Positions 1 to 10,076 are shown, numbered from the stretch's first letter. The stretch: DNA of 64,000 nt from Isoetes taiwanensis (GCA_021234155.1 JAJEKV010000012.1:3507638-3571637), one strand, 5' to 3'. Notes: generated by a model from the sequence alone, not told the origin. Numbers and translations are program-made.

Positions 1-75
1 CTTGCCCCAAGCCTACCCTACTGCTAGTATTCTTTTCTCAGGCTTCGTTTATTTGTGCACATATCAACTGAGATG

Positions 76-187
76 TACAAATGACACGAACGCATCTAGT
101 GTCTACTCCAAAGATAATCCTACCTATTTCATACAAATGACACAAACTCATCTAGTGTCTACTTCAAAGATACTCCTACCTATTTCA
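76..187. repeat. 56-bp tandem duplication
   Basis: Two adjacent copies (76-131 and 132-187) of a 56-bp unit that begins TACAAATGACAC and ends CCTACCTATTTCA. They differ at only a few positions, so the duplication is local and fairly recent. No coding function is visible. Confidence 0.8.
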
Positions 188-283
188 TAAGCATTTCGCT
201 CTTTTATCAATGACTTCTTTTAGAATTTATTCATCCAACCTGGACATTTGCACATATCTATACCTTTAATGTTGTGTTAACTT

Positions 284-442
284 GGTATAGATAGATAGAT
301 AGATATTATTTTAATGTCCATGAGCGGTCCTAACCGGGCCATGGGACGGATCTATACATAGTGCAGCTCTGAACAGTCTTGAACTCGAGACTTACATGTT
401 CCAGAACGAGGGTGTTTACCATTAGACCAAAGGCCCAGGCAC
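284..442 (-). mobile_element. tRNA-derived SINE candidate
   Basis: Read on the minus strand, the segment has an RNA polymerase III A-box-like motif (TGGTCTAATGGT, about 418-429). About 30 bp further on is a B-box-like motif (GAGTTCAAGAC, about 376-386). It runs into a short (TATC)n tail at about 286-306. This order of tRNA-like head, body and simple-repeat tail is the usual SINE layout. No convincing target-site duplication was seen, so the ends are approximate. A decayed tRNA pseudogene is the alternative. Confidence 0.45.
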
Positions 443-2460
443 AACCCTTTGCCTATAGAGGGCAACCCTTTGTTGCATTAGAAACTTGTTTCTTAAATAT
501 GCTTAGCCTTCCTTTACCCATTCAAATACCTTCCTTTATCTACGCATATATAATCGAGTCTCTTGTTTTTCTTTTTTTTTTTGTTCATGCACTTCATTTT
601 TTCTCCGCCGCATTTGTTAAGACTGTGACAATGACACGTGTTCTTGCATTTTTTCTTAATATTGAGGTCTAGATACAACCGAACCCTCTGCCAGACGCGT
701 GTTTCTGATAAGGATCTTCAAAATTTGAGATTTTCTCTGCCGTATTCATCATCTCCACTGCACTTTTTCGGGCAGGCTGAGGTTGTTTTTTTTGCTCTGG
801 CTATCGCAACTTCCGGTCAGCGCAATCCCCAATATGGCACCAGAGATGGATTAGAGCTGACTTTTTTGTATAGATCTTGGTCTTCCTGCTGCCCGATGTT
901 TTAATCGCTGATTCTGCCAGAAATGCTTTAATTGCTGATTTTGCCAGATATTTTTAATAGATTGTTTCTTGGACATGGCAATTTCTAGATGATCAGAGCT
1001 TGACATCTCTTCACGATGGCAACGTGGAAGGTAAATCTATTGTAGGGTAGAATTTCTTGTGGATAGTATGAGGCTGAAGTAGGACAATTTTTGTGGATCA
1101 ATTTTACACCTCATTTGAATTTCTCCGAGGATAAATAAAGTGAGATTGCCTGAGTTTCTCAATTCACTAAGAATGTAGGCAGCTTCATATAAGGTTGTAA
1201 ACAGCTTTATATTAAGTATGTTTTTGAATTCGGTGCTCTGCATTGGACTTTATGATTTTGGGTTCTCTTACTGCAACTGATGGAAGGATGGCATTGAGTC
1301 TTGGCCATGGGAATAGCTTTGGAACTGCCCATAAGCACCAATGCTAGTCCACCAAGACTAACGCCCAAGACCACACCCTAGAACCACCATATTCATCCAG
1401 TTAGCGATTAGGTTGGTCATTTCCATTATCTATTTCCTTTAACTAAAATATAAAAAAAACCCATTTGCCAAAGGAAGAACATAAAAAAAGAAAAGAAATA
1501 GTTGCATTTCAAAATGCTGAGGCAAAGACTCGATGCCACAACCCCTGAGGAAAGATCAAAGACCTGATGCCTCAACCTTGAGTGATCGTCCTAAGCAGTG
1601 TGTGCCAAAATTCTAAGAACAATATAAAACTACCGGTTGAAATTGAAAATATCCGAATGTGTAAATAATTTAGTTCCTAGGATTCATAATGTGTTCCCAA
1701 CCGTATATTTCTAACTTATGATTGTTGAAGGTTATGTGGTGTAGTCGTATTGGAATATGTAGAATGTTGATGCTGGCATCTCAGTTTTGCTAAGAAATGA
1801 TATATTTTTTTTGCAATTGTTGAGGGCTGGATAGGAGCGCGCATGAGCCTTGGCAGATGGTGACCAGTGATCGCCATTCTAATTTGGTTCGTTGCAGCTG
1901 TTGGGTCGGCATAACGATGAGATGGGGATGCTGCCTTTGGTTCTTGTTTGCTTCATGTGCAGGGATGGCGTACAGGTGAGCGATTGCCTCTGCTTTGCAT
2001 CATGTCCATGAGGAGAGCAATGATAAAGGACAAGGCTCCTGCTGCCCATGTGCCCATGCCCCTTGTTGGTTCCATGCTTGTGGAAGATTCGTAGCTCTGC
2101 AATGATGTCGTAGCATTAATTCGTGGGGCAGGGTTTGGAGCAATTGCTGGAGCAGTTCTTTCTGTAGAATCTGTAGTAATAAATCTCTATTTTTTCCTGT
2201 TTTGCATTGAATCTGACCGTTTTAGCACACACCCATATCAAATTTTAATTCTATAGTTTTCATGGCATTGGTGTTGCTCGAGCAGAATTTGTTCAGGAAA
2301 TATTAAGCAACCCATTTGTGCAAGAGTAAGTTAAGCCTGCAATTCCATGAAGCCATAACTGGCGTGTTTGTGTTATTGCTCAAAATTCGTGTGGATGATG
2401 CAATTTAATGCGGGCTCTGTGTTGCATGCATCATATCAGAAATTAAACTGGATTATGAAG
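443..2460. other. no recognised gene; possible exon remnants
   Basis: No long ORF with a recognised product. Two short blocks look faintly coding. On the minus strand near 1255-1385 a small-residue-rich hydrophobic segment reads GVVLGVSLGGLALVLMG. On the plus strand near 2105-2175 a segment reads RGAGFGAIAGAVLSVES, which resembles the glycine/alanine-rich membrane stretch of NEP1-interacting-type plant proteins. Both are too short to call a gene and may be relics. The rest is AT-rich and unassigned. Confidence 0.25.
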
Positions 2461-2469
2461 CTTGAGATA

Positions 2470-2650
2470 AGGTAGTCGAATCGTCCTCTTCGTGGCGTTC
2501 GGTAAGCCTTGAGTATTGGATTGGGCGGGGTTCGATTCCTAGGCTCATGTCATATTGGAATGCTGCTGCTGTGTTTGAGTTGTGCGGCACTGCATTGTAT
2601 TAGTATGACACTGTATTGTATAGATACTAGTATATTGTATAGATACTAGT
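2470..2650 (+). mobile_element. tRNA-like SINE candidate
   Basis: A perfect B box (GGTTCGATTCC, 2529-2539) lies about 30 bp after an A-box-like TGGCGTTCGG (2493-2502), the spacing of an internal Pol III promoter. Downstream at about 2610-2652 a 17-bp motif (TGTATAGATACTAGTAT) is repeated in tandem. The 3' end is not defined and no TSD was found, so this could also be a tRNA pseudogene. Confidence 0.4.
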
Positions 2651-3134
2651 ATGCTTCTATACTATCTTAACCCATAGTGTGTGGTCTTTAAAGCGTCCCC
2701 TTTAAAATCGGGTCAGCGGGGCGGTTTTGACCCCGAAAAGACTTCACAAAGGCGGGCCGGGATGTATGGAGAGGGAATATCCATGGATTATGCCACGATC
2801 CAAAGGCCCAAAAAAAAACACGCTCTAACAATAATTTTGATCTAGTTCCTAGATTAAAAACCGATAACCATTTAATTTTTAGGCATTTACCAGCAGCTAT
2901 AAAAGATCCCCAAAAATAGTTTTTAGTGATATACATCAACGCCCTACATCTTCTTCGCGAACTACATCTTCTCAGCGATTATACGGTATTTATGCTAATT
3001 CTAGGATTCGTTACTGGGCATTCAGATTTTATTTTCTTGGGGTAGGTTCACACCATGGGGTTATTACAGTTAAATTAAAAAATAATAAAAATGACTGCGT
3101 TCACACTTAAGTCTGTTAGAGTTTTGGTTATGAT
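2651..3134. other. intergenic, nothing recognised
   Basis: A GC-richer patch at about 2690-2780 is followed by AT-rich sequence. The minus-strand ORF here (2688-2939) has no recognisable domain. A segment near 3042-3080 (GTTCACACCATGG) recurs loosely as ATTCAGACCATGG near 4035-4070, on the other side of the LINE insertion. Confidence 0.4.
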
Positions 3135-3886
3135 AGGGAAGTTAACCTTTTTTTTTTTTTTTTGAGGGATAAAAAATAGACTTTATTTACTTTAAGAGAA
3201 CGATACACAGCCACATGGCAGAGGTGCACCCATCTGCAAATCTGAGATGAGGATAACTACATGGCTCCTTCTTGAACTGCTCTCTTGGATGTTCTAGTGT
3301 AGACTTAGGTAGGTGCCCCATATTTCAGCCTTTACTTCTTCTTCGCTCTAGCCTGAATTTTTTTAGCCTTTCCAGTATCGTATGTAGAAGCTGATTTGGT
3401 GATATGACCTCTTGATTCTCATTGAAGACTAAGGCATTTCTCCTTTTCCATATTGACCAGATTGTCCAGGCTCTAGGTATAAGGAAGGCCACCTTCTTCA
3501 TGGTGCCCCAATCTAGGGGAAGGATATCCAACAACAGTTCCTTGGTACCTAACGGGTATTCAAAGCGATCCAGGCTCCATGCCCATACTACTTGCAGCTT
3601 CTCACATTCCACCAGACAATGTTCAATGGATTCCTGTTCAACCTCACAAATGGGGCTTAGTGGGCTGACTTTATTGTCCCATTTGGAGACTAGTTGATTG
3701 ACCATTGGAACCCTGTGTATCACTTGCCAGAGGAAAGCATTTATCCGTGGGGGCAGAATTTCTGCCATGCATCTCTCCAGATGTTTTTTAGGTTTTCCTC
3801 TGTGATCACTAGTTCCCATTTGGTAGATATTGGGAGTACACCCTTAGTCCTCAAGCACTTGTTAGGCAGAATCGCAGGGAGTTAAC
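3135..3886 (-). mobile_element. 5'-truncated LINE (non-LTR retrotransposon)
   Basis: The insertion has a poly(T) run at about 3148-3163, which is the poly(A) tail of a minus-strand element. Near its 5' side it has an intact terminal coding segment of the LINE ORF2. It is bounded by AGGGAAGTTAAC (3135-3146) and AGGGAGTTAAC (3876-3886), which differ by one base and are read as the TSD. Only about 0.7 kb of an element that is normally several kb is present. This is typical 5' truncation during target-primed reverse transcription. Confidence 0.75.
3325..3819 (-). pseudogene. LINE ORF2 C-terminus with zf-RVT domain
   Basis: An open 164-codon reading frame matches the zinc-binding domain that follows reverse transcriptase in plant LINEs. 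It has the signature PPRINAFLWQVIHRVP, then a Cys/His cluster (ICEVEQESIEHCLVEC), a WAWSL segment and a terminal WSIWKRRNALVF. This domain is thought to bind template RNA. Endonuclease and reverse transcriptase domains are absent because the element is 5'-truncated, so it is not autonomous. The frame is still free of stops, suggesting a fairly recent insertion. Confidence 0.8.
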
Positions 3887-5400
3887 TTTTAATGGTCCTG
3901 GTTATGTTAAAATTTAGCTCCCCCCCTCCCCCCATATGATTTGGTTACATAAAAAATTAACAATGTCTTAACTGCGCCTAAAATTGCCTATTTATGTTCC
4001 CCCGCGCCGCGGGGGGGGAGCACATTTAAGGGTACATTCAGACCATGGTATTAAATTACACTAAATTTTAAGATTACACTAAATTTTAAGTTAACGAATA
4101 AGATCTGTTAAGCGGAGCTAGAAGAAGATCGAAGATGTCATAGAGAGCTCAGAGTTGCTGCCAGAACACCATTGCCGGCCATCTAGGAGCCCATTTCGGC
4201 CGTCCAGGAGGAGGCTGTAAAATCAGCTGCTACAGGTTTTTTGTCATACCCTTGGCTTATAAATGCATAGCTTAACTTTTGTAAGGAGGAAGGTTTGAAA
4301 TGGAGTCTTAGAATTTTCCCTGTGGCATTCATGAATGGAGCCGAATTCTTTGCATTCATATATGGAAATGTATTCATCAGGAAAATTCTTTGTGAGATGC
4401 ATTCATATAAAGGATATGATTCTTTATCTTTCCACTTTAAAAGCATGTGCCACAGTTTCTGCTCTTCACACTGCTTCTTTTGATTTGAGAGTCTACTTGA
4501 GCAAAGGAAGTAGTGATGATAGATAAGGAAGCTTGTCAAAATACAAGAATGCCACAAAGTTAAATAGGTGCATCAGATTGTACTATCTACAGCCATATTG
4601 ATTCCTCTTTCCTTTGCATATCAATTTGGTTCCAGTTCCAACCCTATAATCTAGAACAACTATACTAACAATGTTGATCCAGCCCGGCTCTTTCAACAAC
4701 CACAATTTTCAGATTACCATAAAGTCATGAAAGCCTGGTTCAACCAGCTCCAGCTGTAAACAAATCCCATTGAAGGACAATGAAGGTCCTTCAGCTGCAT
4801 GCACTATGCATTAAAATAGTTTCTGGCATCTGCAGCGCAGCATGTACAAGCAATACTGAGAGTGTTTTTGGATGGCAATACCTCATAAGCTGCTGCAGAG
4901 TTGGATCTCTAAAGAGGCAGTGATATCTTTCTCTTATGGTATAAAGGGATCATGTTAAATTTATTAGCCACTTGCAGATCAGGGTCTAGGTTGCTTAACC
5001 AAAGACAATCAGCTAAATACATGCAACATGCATTTCTGAGTTCCTTGTTCAAATCAGGTAGACTCTTCTTGAGGCAGGAGTCGTCTGTCTCAATTACCTT
5101 TCTTTCCTTATTGTTTCCCATCTGCTCATTGGAATATCAAGGAAACTTGTGGCTTACAGTATAAGCTTGTTTGCTGCCATAGCGAAAAGTGGATCTTATT
5201 TAAAAATGGAGACCAGGGAACATGGCACTGTTATGCTGCATCAAAGACCCGTCCTTGCAAATTTAGATGTTGATTGCTCTGATTGCAGAGAAGCAAGACT
5301 GACTGATTGTTCTCCATCTAAGAGCTAGATCTAGTGTTTAAGTTGTTGTAAAAGCTGTATATCAGTTTGAAGCCTGAGTTCCATTGTCCTTTTTTCTTAG
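3887..5400. other. upstream region of the membrane-protein gene
   Basis: No recognised coding domain. A short tandem copy (ATTACACTAAATTTTAAG, twice near 4054-4091) and C-rich and G-rich runs near 3915 and 4008 are present. The interval directly precedes a 3' splice-like site at 5400 (TTTTTTCTTAG), so a 5' non-coding or coding exon of the downstream gene may lie here. I could not identify it. Confidence 0.4.
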
Positions 5401-5419
5401 GTATAGAGAAGCCCCGAGT

Positions 5420-8400
5420 ATGGGATGGACGGAACGTTTCTTCTTTTGGAAGAAGAGGCATGAAAACATGTTAGAAGAAGAAAATCTTCTTCTGATTGCC
5501 GCAGCCTCAGCCGATGCCGAGCCAGATGCCCAGCCAGAAGTCAAATTGGAGAGCGGTGAGCAGCCCGCTGGCGCTGCCCCAGCCGATGCCTCAGCCAGTT
5601 TGTTGAAAATCAAAGGTGCTGAGTTGGCCCCCCGGGTAAGAAAATCTAGTATTAATATTGTTTTGCATTTATCGATGTACTTACAGTATCTGTATCTATT
5701 TTTCAGGAATGGCATCCATTTTCCTCTATCTACTATGACTACGAAGCGCATTGGAAGTTTGCAGAGCACCATTCTCCGAATAGATCTTTGTTAGAGGAGC
5801 AGGTGAAGAAGTTAGAGGAACGAAAAAAGGAAGCATTGGAGGCGTGCAGGTTTGCAGAGTCCGCACTTCATTTAGCCGTATACGCTGGTCTCGGCTTCGG
5901 GACCACTATTATAGGTAAGTCTACAAGTCTGTCTTAATTTCCTTTAGATGGATGCAAATGCTGAAGACCTGAATTCGAGTGTAGCTTCTACCTCAATTCC
6001 AATCTTAAGCTCATCCACCACATACTTGCAAACGAATGGCTGCTCCCCATAAACGGCCAGCACACCATCGGAATCCCAGCTATGCTTATGCATTCCACTA
6101 TCGAATTCCAACCACAGTGTGTCAAAAAGCCCCCAATTGCAGCATGCCTTAGAATAAGCTGCTGGGGTGCCCAGTCTGTAACAATAAGGCCGTCATTTTC
6201 TGTCCTACCTTGGAATCCGTCTGGAAGCACTGCTATGGATGATTCTGCAGTAACCCATATAAAGGGCTATTTGCTTGCCTCTAAACCCTTTGCAATTGCA
6301 AAAATCTGTGCATCCTCTAGTGTCTCCCAGCTTCCGAAACACAGGAACAGAAGTGTGCACTTTGCTTTGTTTTCCAACCAATGTGCACTTTGCTTTGTTT
6401 TCCAACCAATCTAAACACTGCATATCCCCTTTTCGGCTGACAAACACAGCAGCTCCACAGAGTGTTTCAAGTGATTTCTCAGCATCCAAAAACAGGGGAT
6501 GAGCTAATGCGTGGCCTCTTCCAATCTAATTTCTATTTTCAGGAGAAGAATATTTGGTTTTTCAAGAGCAATTAGGGCAACTGCATATCTAGTGGCAAAG
6601 ACCTATCATTTGAAAAGCAAAAAAATGCCTTCCGGCGACCAAGTTGTGCTCTGTCTTACGATCTTGGCTGGGCTTTTATTTCTTAAGCATAATCTGTCTC
6701 CTTCTTCTACACCTTCCCTTCCTAAGGGTTGGAGGGAAAATCCCGAAGCTTATATATTCGAGATGAACTTGCCAGGTTAGTTGCAGAGTATTTTAACAAA
6801 TCTTTAATCCGCATCCATGTTTTTTTTTTCAGTTTTGGAATTTATTTTTGGTTGTTCTGGGAAGCTAGGACTTAAAAATGAAGATGTCTGGGTTGAACTT
6901 GGGCGAGAAAGAACTCTGCACATCTCTGGACGCAGTTTTGCACTTAGTTTTCCAATTCCAAAAGGTCCCAGAGTAGAATGTTTTAGGGCAAACGTGAAGA
7001 ATGGTGCTCTGATTGTGTTTAAGGATGACAGTATCTTTTGGGAAAGCGTTTGGAAGTAAATTTAGGCCATGGACTGGAAACATCTTTACGCCTTTTGCTT
7101 CTGGCATATGTTGTAAAACATGTAAAACCTTTCCATCTAGCTCGTTGAAAGTATTGAGCAAAATCCCATCTGAGTTTAGGATTTGCAAGCGGTTGAAAAA
7201 CGGGTGGTCCTTCTCCTTCATATAATCAGGCACCTGGGACAAAGGAATAACAGGCAAATGATCCTTCTCAATTTCTAAACCTGGGTGAGAACCTTGATCA
7301 ACGCCTTCCAAGATCAAGCTTGCAGATTTAAGCAATGCAGCTAGGTAGAACGGAGCAGCAGGGTAGAAAATGAAGCGTTTGAGATTGAGCTTCTGCGCTG
7401 GAGATGTAGACCAGCCAATGATCATGTCAGAGATTAAGGCAATGGGTGGGGTTTGCATAATAAGGATTAGATCCTCCAAAGCCTGCTCCTCTGCTGAAAA
7501 ATCTGTCTTCAGTTTAGCAGCGCTCCCGAAACTGAATTTTCGCTTCTCTCCCGCTCTGGCCTCCCTTTCTTTCTCAAATCTATCTTATCTTTTGAATAGC
7601 ATTGCTGCAGCCTGTAATTTGTATACACGTCTAGCAACCTGGATGAAACACCATCACACAGAATGTGACCTCTTCAGATGTTTTTCTCTTTGCATTGTTA
7701 TAATATAATCCAATGGTTGAGGATATTTCATTCTAATTGTATTGTCTGTTAGAATTAGCCCCGGATTTGAGCTCTTTCTTCACGTTGCCAATGGATTGAC
7801 TAGAAAATGGATGCTGCCATCGTTGTACATCACTGACTCTCGCGTAGAATCCATGCCCAATTCGTTACACGGAGCCGGAATTGACGAATTTAGAACCGAT
7901 TTCAAACTGCCCAATTGATCAGATGAAATGGGAAGGGTATGAGAGTTACAGGGTCTCCTTCTAACAGGGCACCTGCGCACCTCTCCTAGCTTTAACAGGG
8001 AACCTGTGCACCTCTATCCTAGCTTGCTTTTTCTGTGCATTGGCCCAGCTTGCTTTGCGAGAATTCACGTGGTTGATAGACATTTAAAATTTTTTAGAAC
8101 AGATAGCTATGGCAAACCGCAAAAGGAAAGTGCTACTATTCAGCACTAAAATTTGTGCAGGAAGGCGAATGATGGCAGCAAGTTCTAATGATGGCAGCAA
8201 GTTCTAAAATTTTGTAACTAATATCTAACTAAACGACTCTAGTTGTTAAACTGTTTTCCTAATGTATCAGCATATTATGCTGCTCCTACCTACTGATATT
8301 CTGCTGCTTCTACCTATTGATGTAAGCTAGACCAGACTTTAACTGGTAATATAATGTATATGATATTAAAATTTCGTTTCACTTGCTGTTTTTGATATTA

Positions 8401-8751
8401 ATCTGCAATTACGAATGTTTTGCAGGATTTTTGCTGATGTTGCACACTGGGTCGACCCCCATACCTTGGGGCATCGTATACCCAGTGTGGTACCTTTCAC
8501 TAGTAGCGTTTGTTTGGACTATTCTATGGAAGGTCAGAGATTACTTTCGGTTCAAAGTTGAATTGCAGGTCATAAACCTGCATTTATGGAATAGAGGTGC
8601 ATTCTTGAAAACGGATTTTGGAGACCGTCCCATCTCCCGTGTTGGGATTACTTTCGGCCAGTTAGCCTATATTAGTGTTTATGCTACTGTAGTTATCTTT
8701 GCTCTTCTAGCTCCTGTTTATTTTAATTATGAAATCCGCCACCATGTTTGA
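5420..8751 (+). CDS. multi-pass membrane protein, unknown family (3 exons)
   Basis: Exons 5420-5635, 5707-5914 and 8426-8751 join in frame to exactly 250 codons including the stop (249 residues). All junctions are GT-AG (CGG|GTAAGA...TTCAG|GAA; ATAG|GTAAGT...TTGCAG|GA). Layout: an N-terminal aromatic/basic segment (MGWTERFFFWKKRHENM); an acidic Ala/Pro-rich linker (about residues 30-60); a charged, probably coiled-coil stretch (LLEEQVKKLEERKKEA, about 100-115); then three strongly hydrophobic segments at about 127-150, 156-180 and 213-238. The C-terminus is short (NYEIRHHV). I do not recognise the family. The start is the first in-frame ATG after a 3' splice-like site at 5400, so an upstream exon cannot be excluded. 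The second intron is about 2.5 kb and contains other genes' sequence. No stops or frameshifts appear in the exons, so the gene is probably functional. Confidence 0.7.
5950..6505 (-). pseudogene. UDP-glycosyltransferase relic, C-terminal half
   Basis: Antisense to the surrounding gene and inside its second intron. It carries the plant secondary-product glycosyltransferase (PSPG) box that binds the UDP-sugar: WAPQ, then THCGWNS and GIPMVCWPF. Upstream is the conserved CLDWLE motif, and LPDGF precedes the box. Damage includes a 28-bp tandem duplication (6355-6382 and 6383-6410), which is not a multiple of three. There is also a one-base frameshift inside the PSPG box after CWPF; beyond it the expected EQPFVCKYVVDELKIG continues in another frame. 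The other half of the same gene lies at 7029-7570. Confidence 0.85.
6355..6410. repeat. 28-bp perfect tandem duplication
   Basis: Two identical copies (6355-6382, 6383-6410) of a unit starting GTGCACTTTGCTTTG and ending TTCCAACCAAT. It lies in the UDP-glycosyltransferase relic just after the CLDWLE motif and shifts that reading frame by one. Confidence 0.9.
6625..7059 (+). CDS. Hsp20/alpha-crystallin-like protein, membrane-anchored, nested
   Basis: Model join(6625-6775, 6869-7059), 113 residues. An N-terminal hydrophobic segment (QVVLCLTILAGLLFL) is followed by a compact alpha-crystallin-like domain. This starts GWRENPEAYIFEMNLPG; across the intron it continues LKNEDVWVEL, then RTLHISG, and ends with a VKNGALIVF strand matching the ENGVLTV motif of plant small heat-shock proteins. 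The variable loop between HISG and the last strands is shorter than usual. The intron (6776-6868) has donor GTTAGT. A second in-frame acceptor with a better pyrimidine tract (TTTTTTCAG, 6832) would add 12 residues inside the domain. A 3' splice-like site at 6542 (TATTTTCAG) is open upstream of the ATG, so a 5' exon may exist. The last residues (SIFWESVWK) are read across into the UGT relic, so the true end is uncertain. Chaperone activity is inferred only. Confidence 0.5.
7029..7570 (-). pseudogene. UDP-glycosyltransferase relic, N-terminal half
   Basis: Minus-strand frame with typical plant glycosyltransferase N-domain motifs: PPIALISDMIIGW, then FIFYPAAPFYLAAL, VIPLSQVPDY, GILLNTFNELDG and a FPVHGLNLLPNAFPKD segment that ends the N-terminal lobe. 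The homology stops abruptly at about 7029, where the Hsp20-like sequence begins, and resumes at about 6505 with the segment leading to CLDWLE. The first roughly 100 residues (catalytic His region) are not found, and an in-frame stop lies just upstream. The two halves were therefore one gene interrupted by about 0.5 kb. Confidence 0.85.
7571..8425. other. intronic remainder
   Basis: Rest of the large intron of the membrane-protein gene. It holds a roughly 31-bp imperfect tandem copy (about 7962-8025, TAACAGGG...CCTAGCTT) and a 19-bp one (AATGATGGCAGCAAGTTCT, about 8167-8204). It ends in a pyrimidine-rich stretch and TTTTGCAG at 8418-8425. No further coding domain was recognised. Confidence 0.5.
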
Positions 8752-9242
8752 GGCTTTACGCTTGTCTCAGATGATTGTTTGACAGGGGCCATTCACTTGG
8801 TGGTGTCATGTAACATCAATTTTTTTCTTAATAGCTCATGTCTTGAATTTTTCGAATCAGCTTTTATAACCTTTTATAAACTTGTTTTATAACTAACTTA
8901 AATGAGATGCAACATAATTGGCAATAGAGGTTCCAATCGTTACCTCCATAGGCATATTTATTTGCCCATAACATGCAGGAAATCTCAACATTGTACTCAC
9001 TGAAGCTTTAGGAAGAGAAGCATAATCAAAAGATATTGTAAACACGGGTCCATGACCCAAAACCCCTTATTTTTATTAATTGCCCAGAAATGCAGGTAGT
9101 TTGCTGCAAGAAAGAAGATGAAATTTTCTGAATATCGGTAAGGGCCCTTGGATGGAAACTTGCTCCCATAAGCAAGTTGGATAGGCCGATTTTTAAAGGT
9201 GTCAAGCTCTGTATCAACAAGACTGTCATCTGTTTGTATCAG
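8752..9242. other. spacer between converging genes
   Basis: About 0.5 kb between the stop of the plus-strand membrane-protein gene (8751) and the stop of the minus-strand carbonic anhydrase-like gene (9243). AT-rich, presumably the 3' untranslated and polyadenylation regions of both. No domain recognised in the minus-strand ORF at 9026-9229. Confidence 0.4.
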
Positions 9243-9649
9243 CTATTTCTTCCTAAGCACCTTATCATCTTCATTCTCTATAAAGTTTTTCTCATTTTCC
9301 TGTGCATGTGCTATGGATAACAGACTATAGTTTTCTGCAGATTTCAAGATAAATTCAGTCTCCTCCTCAGTAAGGTTCCTCAGAAACCTTGCTGGGTTTC
9401 TCGCCAATATCTAGAAAAAGATTCAGCAGATAATTCCAAATTAGGCTTGCACAAAAAGCCCATGTCAGTAAGTAGCAGAAGGAGAAGAAAAGACATGGAT
9501 GTCCAGTTGGCACATACGTATTTTGTGTCAAGAGAGCTGCTGCTGCAACCATGGCACCTTTTTCAACTACAGCACCATCAAGGAGAGTTGGCCCCATTCC
9601 CAAAAGGAATTGTCCTCTATCGTGCATGCATGCAAGACAGCATTATGAC
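9243..9649 (-). pseudogene. gamma carbonic anhydrase-like, C-terminal exons (damaged)
   Basis: Two blocks match the plant mitochondrial gamma-CA family, the left-handed beta-helix subunits of complex I. Block 1 (9649 to about 9503) follows a CAG acceptor and reads GHNAVLHACTIEDN. After a one-base frameshift it reads LGMGPTLLDGAVVEKGAMVA and then QNTYVPTG. Block 2 (9410-9243) follows a CTAG acceptor and reads ARNPARFLRNLTEEE, SAENYS and KVLRKK, then stop. The family normally continues past KVLRKK, so the C-terminus is short. The usual WGGNP/WAGNP is LARNP here. No clean donor is seen between the blocks. It is probably a pseudogene, though a sequence error could cause the single frameshift. Upstream exons were not found beyond the copia element. 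Confidence 0.75.
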
Positions 9650-9668
9650 CTGTTTCAAGAATACAAAT

Positions 9669-10076
9669 TGTTAAATAATGAACTATTCAAATATGAACTT
9701 AGCTTTTACAAATGTCACACACAAAACATTAGGTATTCAACAGAAGATATTCAAAGAACAAAACACGAAACTTCAACTCAAGATTTCGCTTCCACTGTAT
9801 ATCTGTACATAATGAATTTCTAGTTAAATATACTTGGAGATCACCGCAATCGGGCAATCCCTGTATCTTACCCATTGATCAATCCATTCGGTTGCTAGAT
9901 CACCTGGCCCGATATACTGTTCACCGAGCTAATATTTAGGGTTGCTAGATTGATGCTGTTGAATCCACCTGGCCCGATATACTGTTCACCGAGCTAATAT
10001 TTAGGGTAGTCTGCAAATAATATCAATTATCTAATGTACACCATGATACCATGGTCTTCTGCCATAATTCTCTACA
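9669..10076 (-). repeat. 3' LTR of copia element
   Basis: On the minus strand it begins TGTAGAGAATTATGGC and ends CATTATTTAACA (TG...CA). Compared with the other LTR it carries an internal duplication of about 49 bp containing CACCTGGCCCGATATACTG (two copies near 9898-10010). It lacks a block of about 50 bp present at 14701-14750. Confidence 0.9.

Noticed and set aside
6501-7030. Target-site duplication around the Hsp20-like insertion in the UGT relic
   Set aside because: Only GGATGA is shared between the two edges (near 6498 and 7022), too short to support a mechanism.
6501-7059. Treating the Hsp20-like exons as internal exons of the 249-residue membrane-protein gene
   Set aside because: Exon 5707-5914 ends in phase 1, while the block at 6543 needs phase 2; joining them hits a stop (TAG) after about 16 codons. 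Direct joining of 5914 to 8426 keeps the frame.
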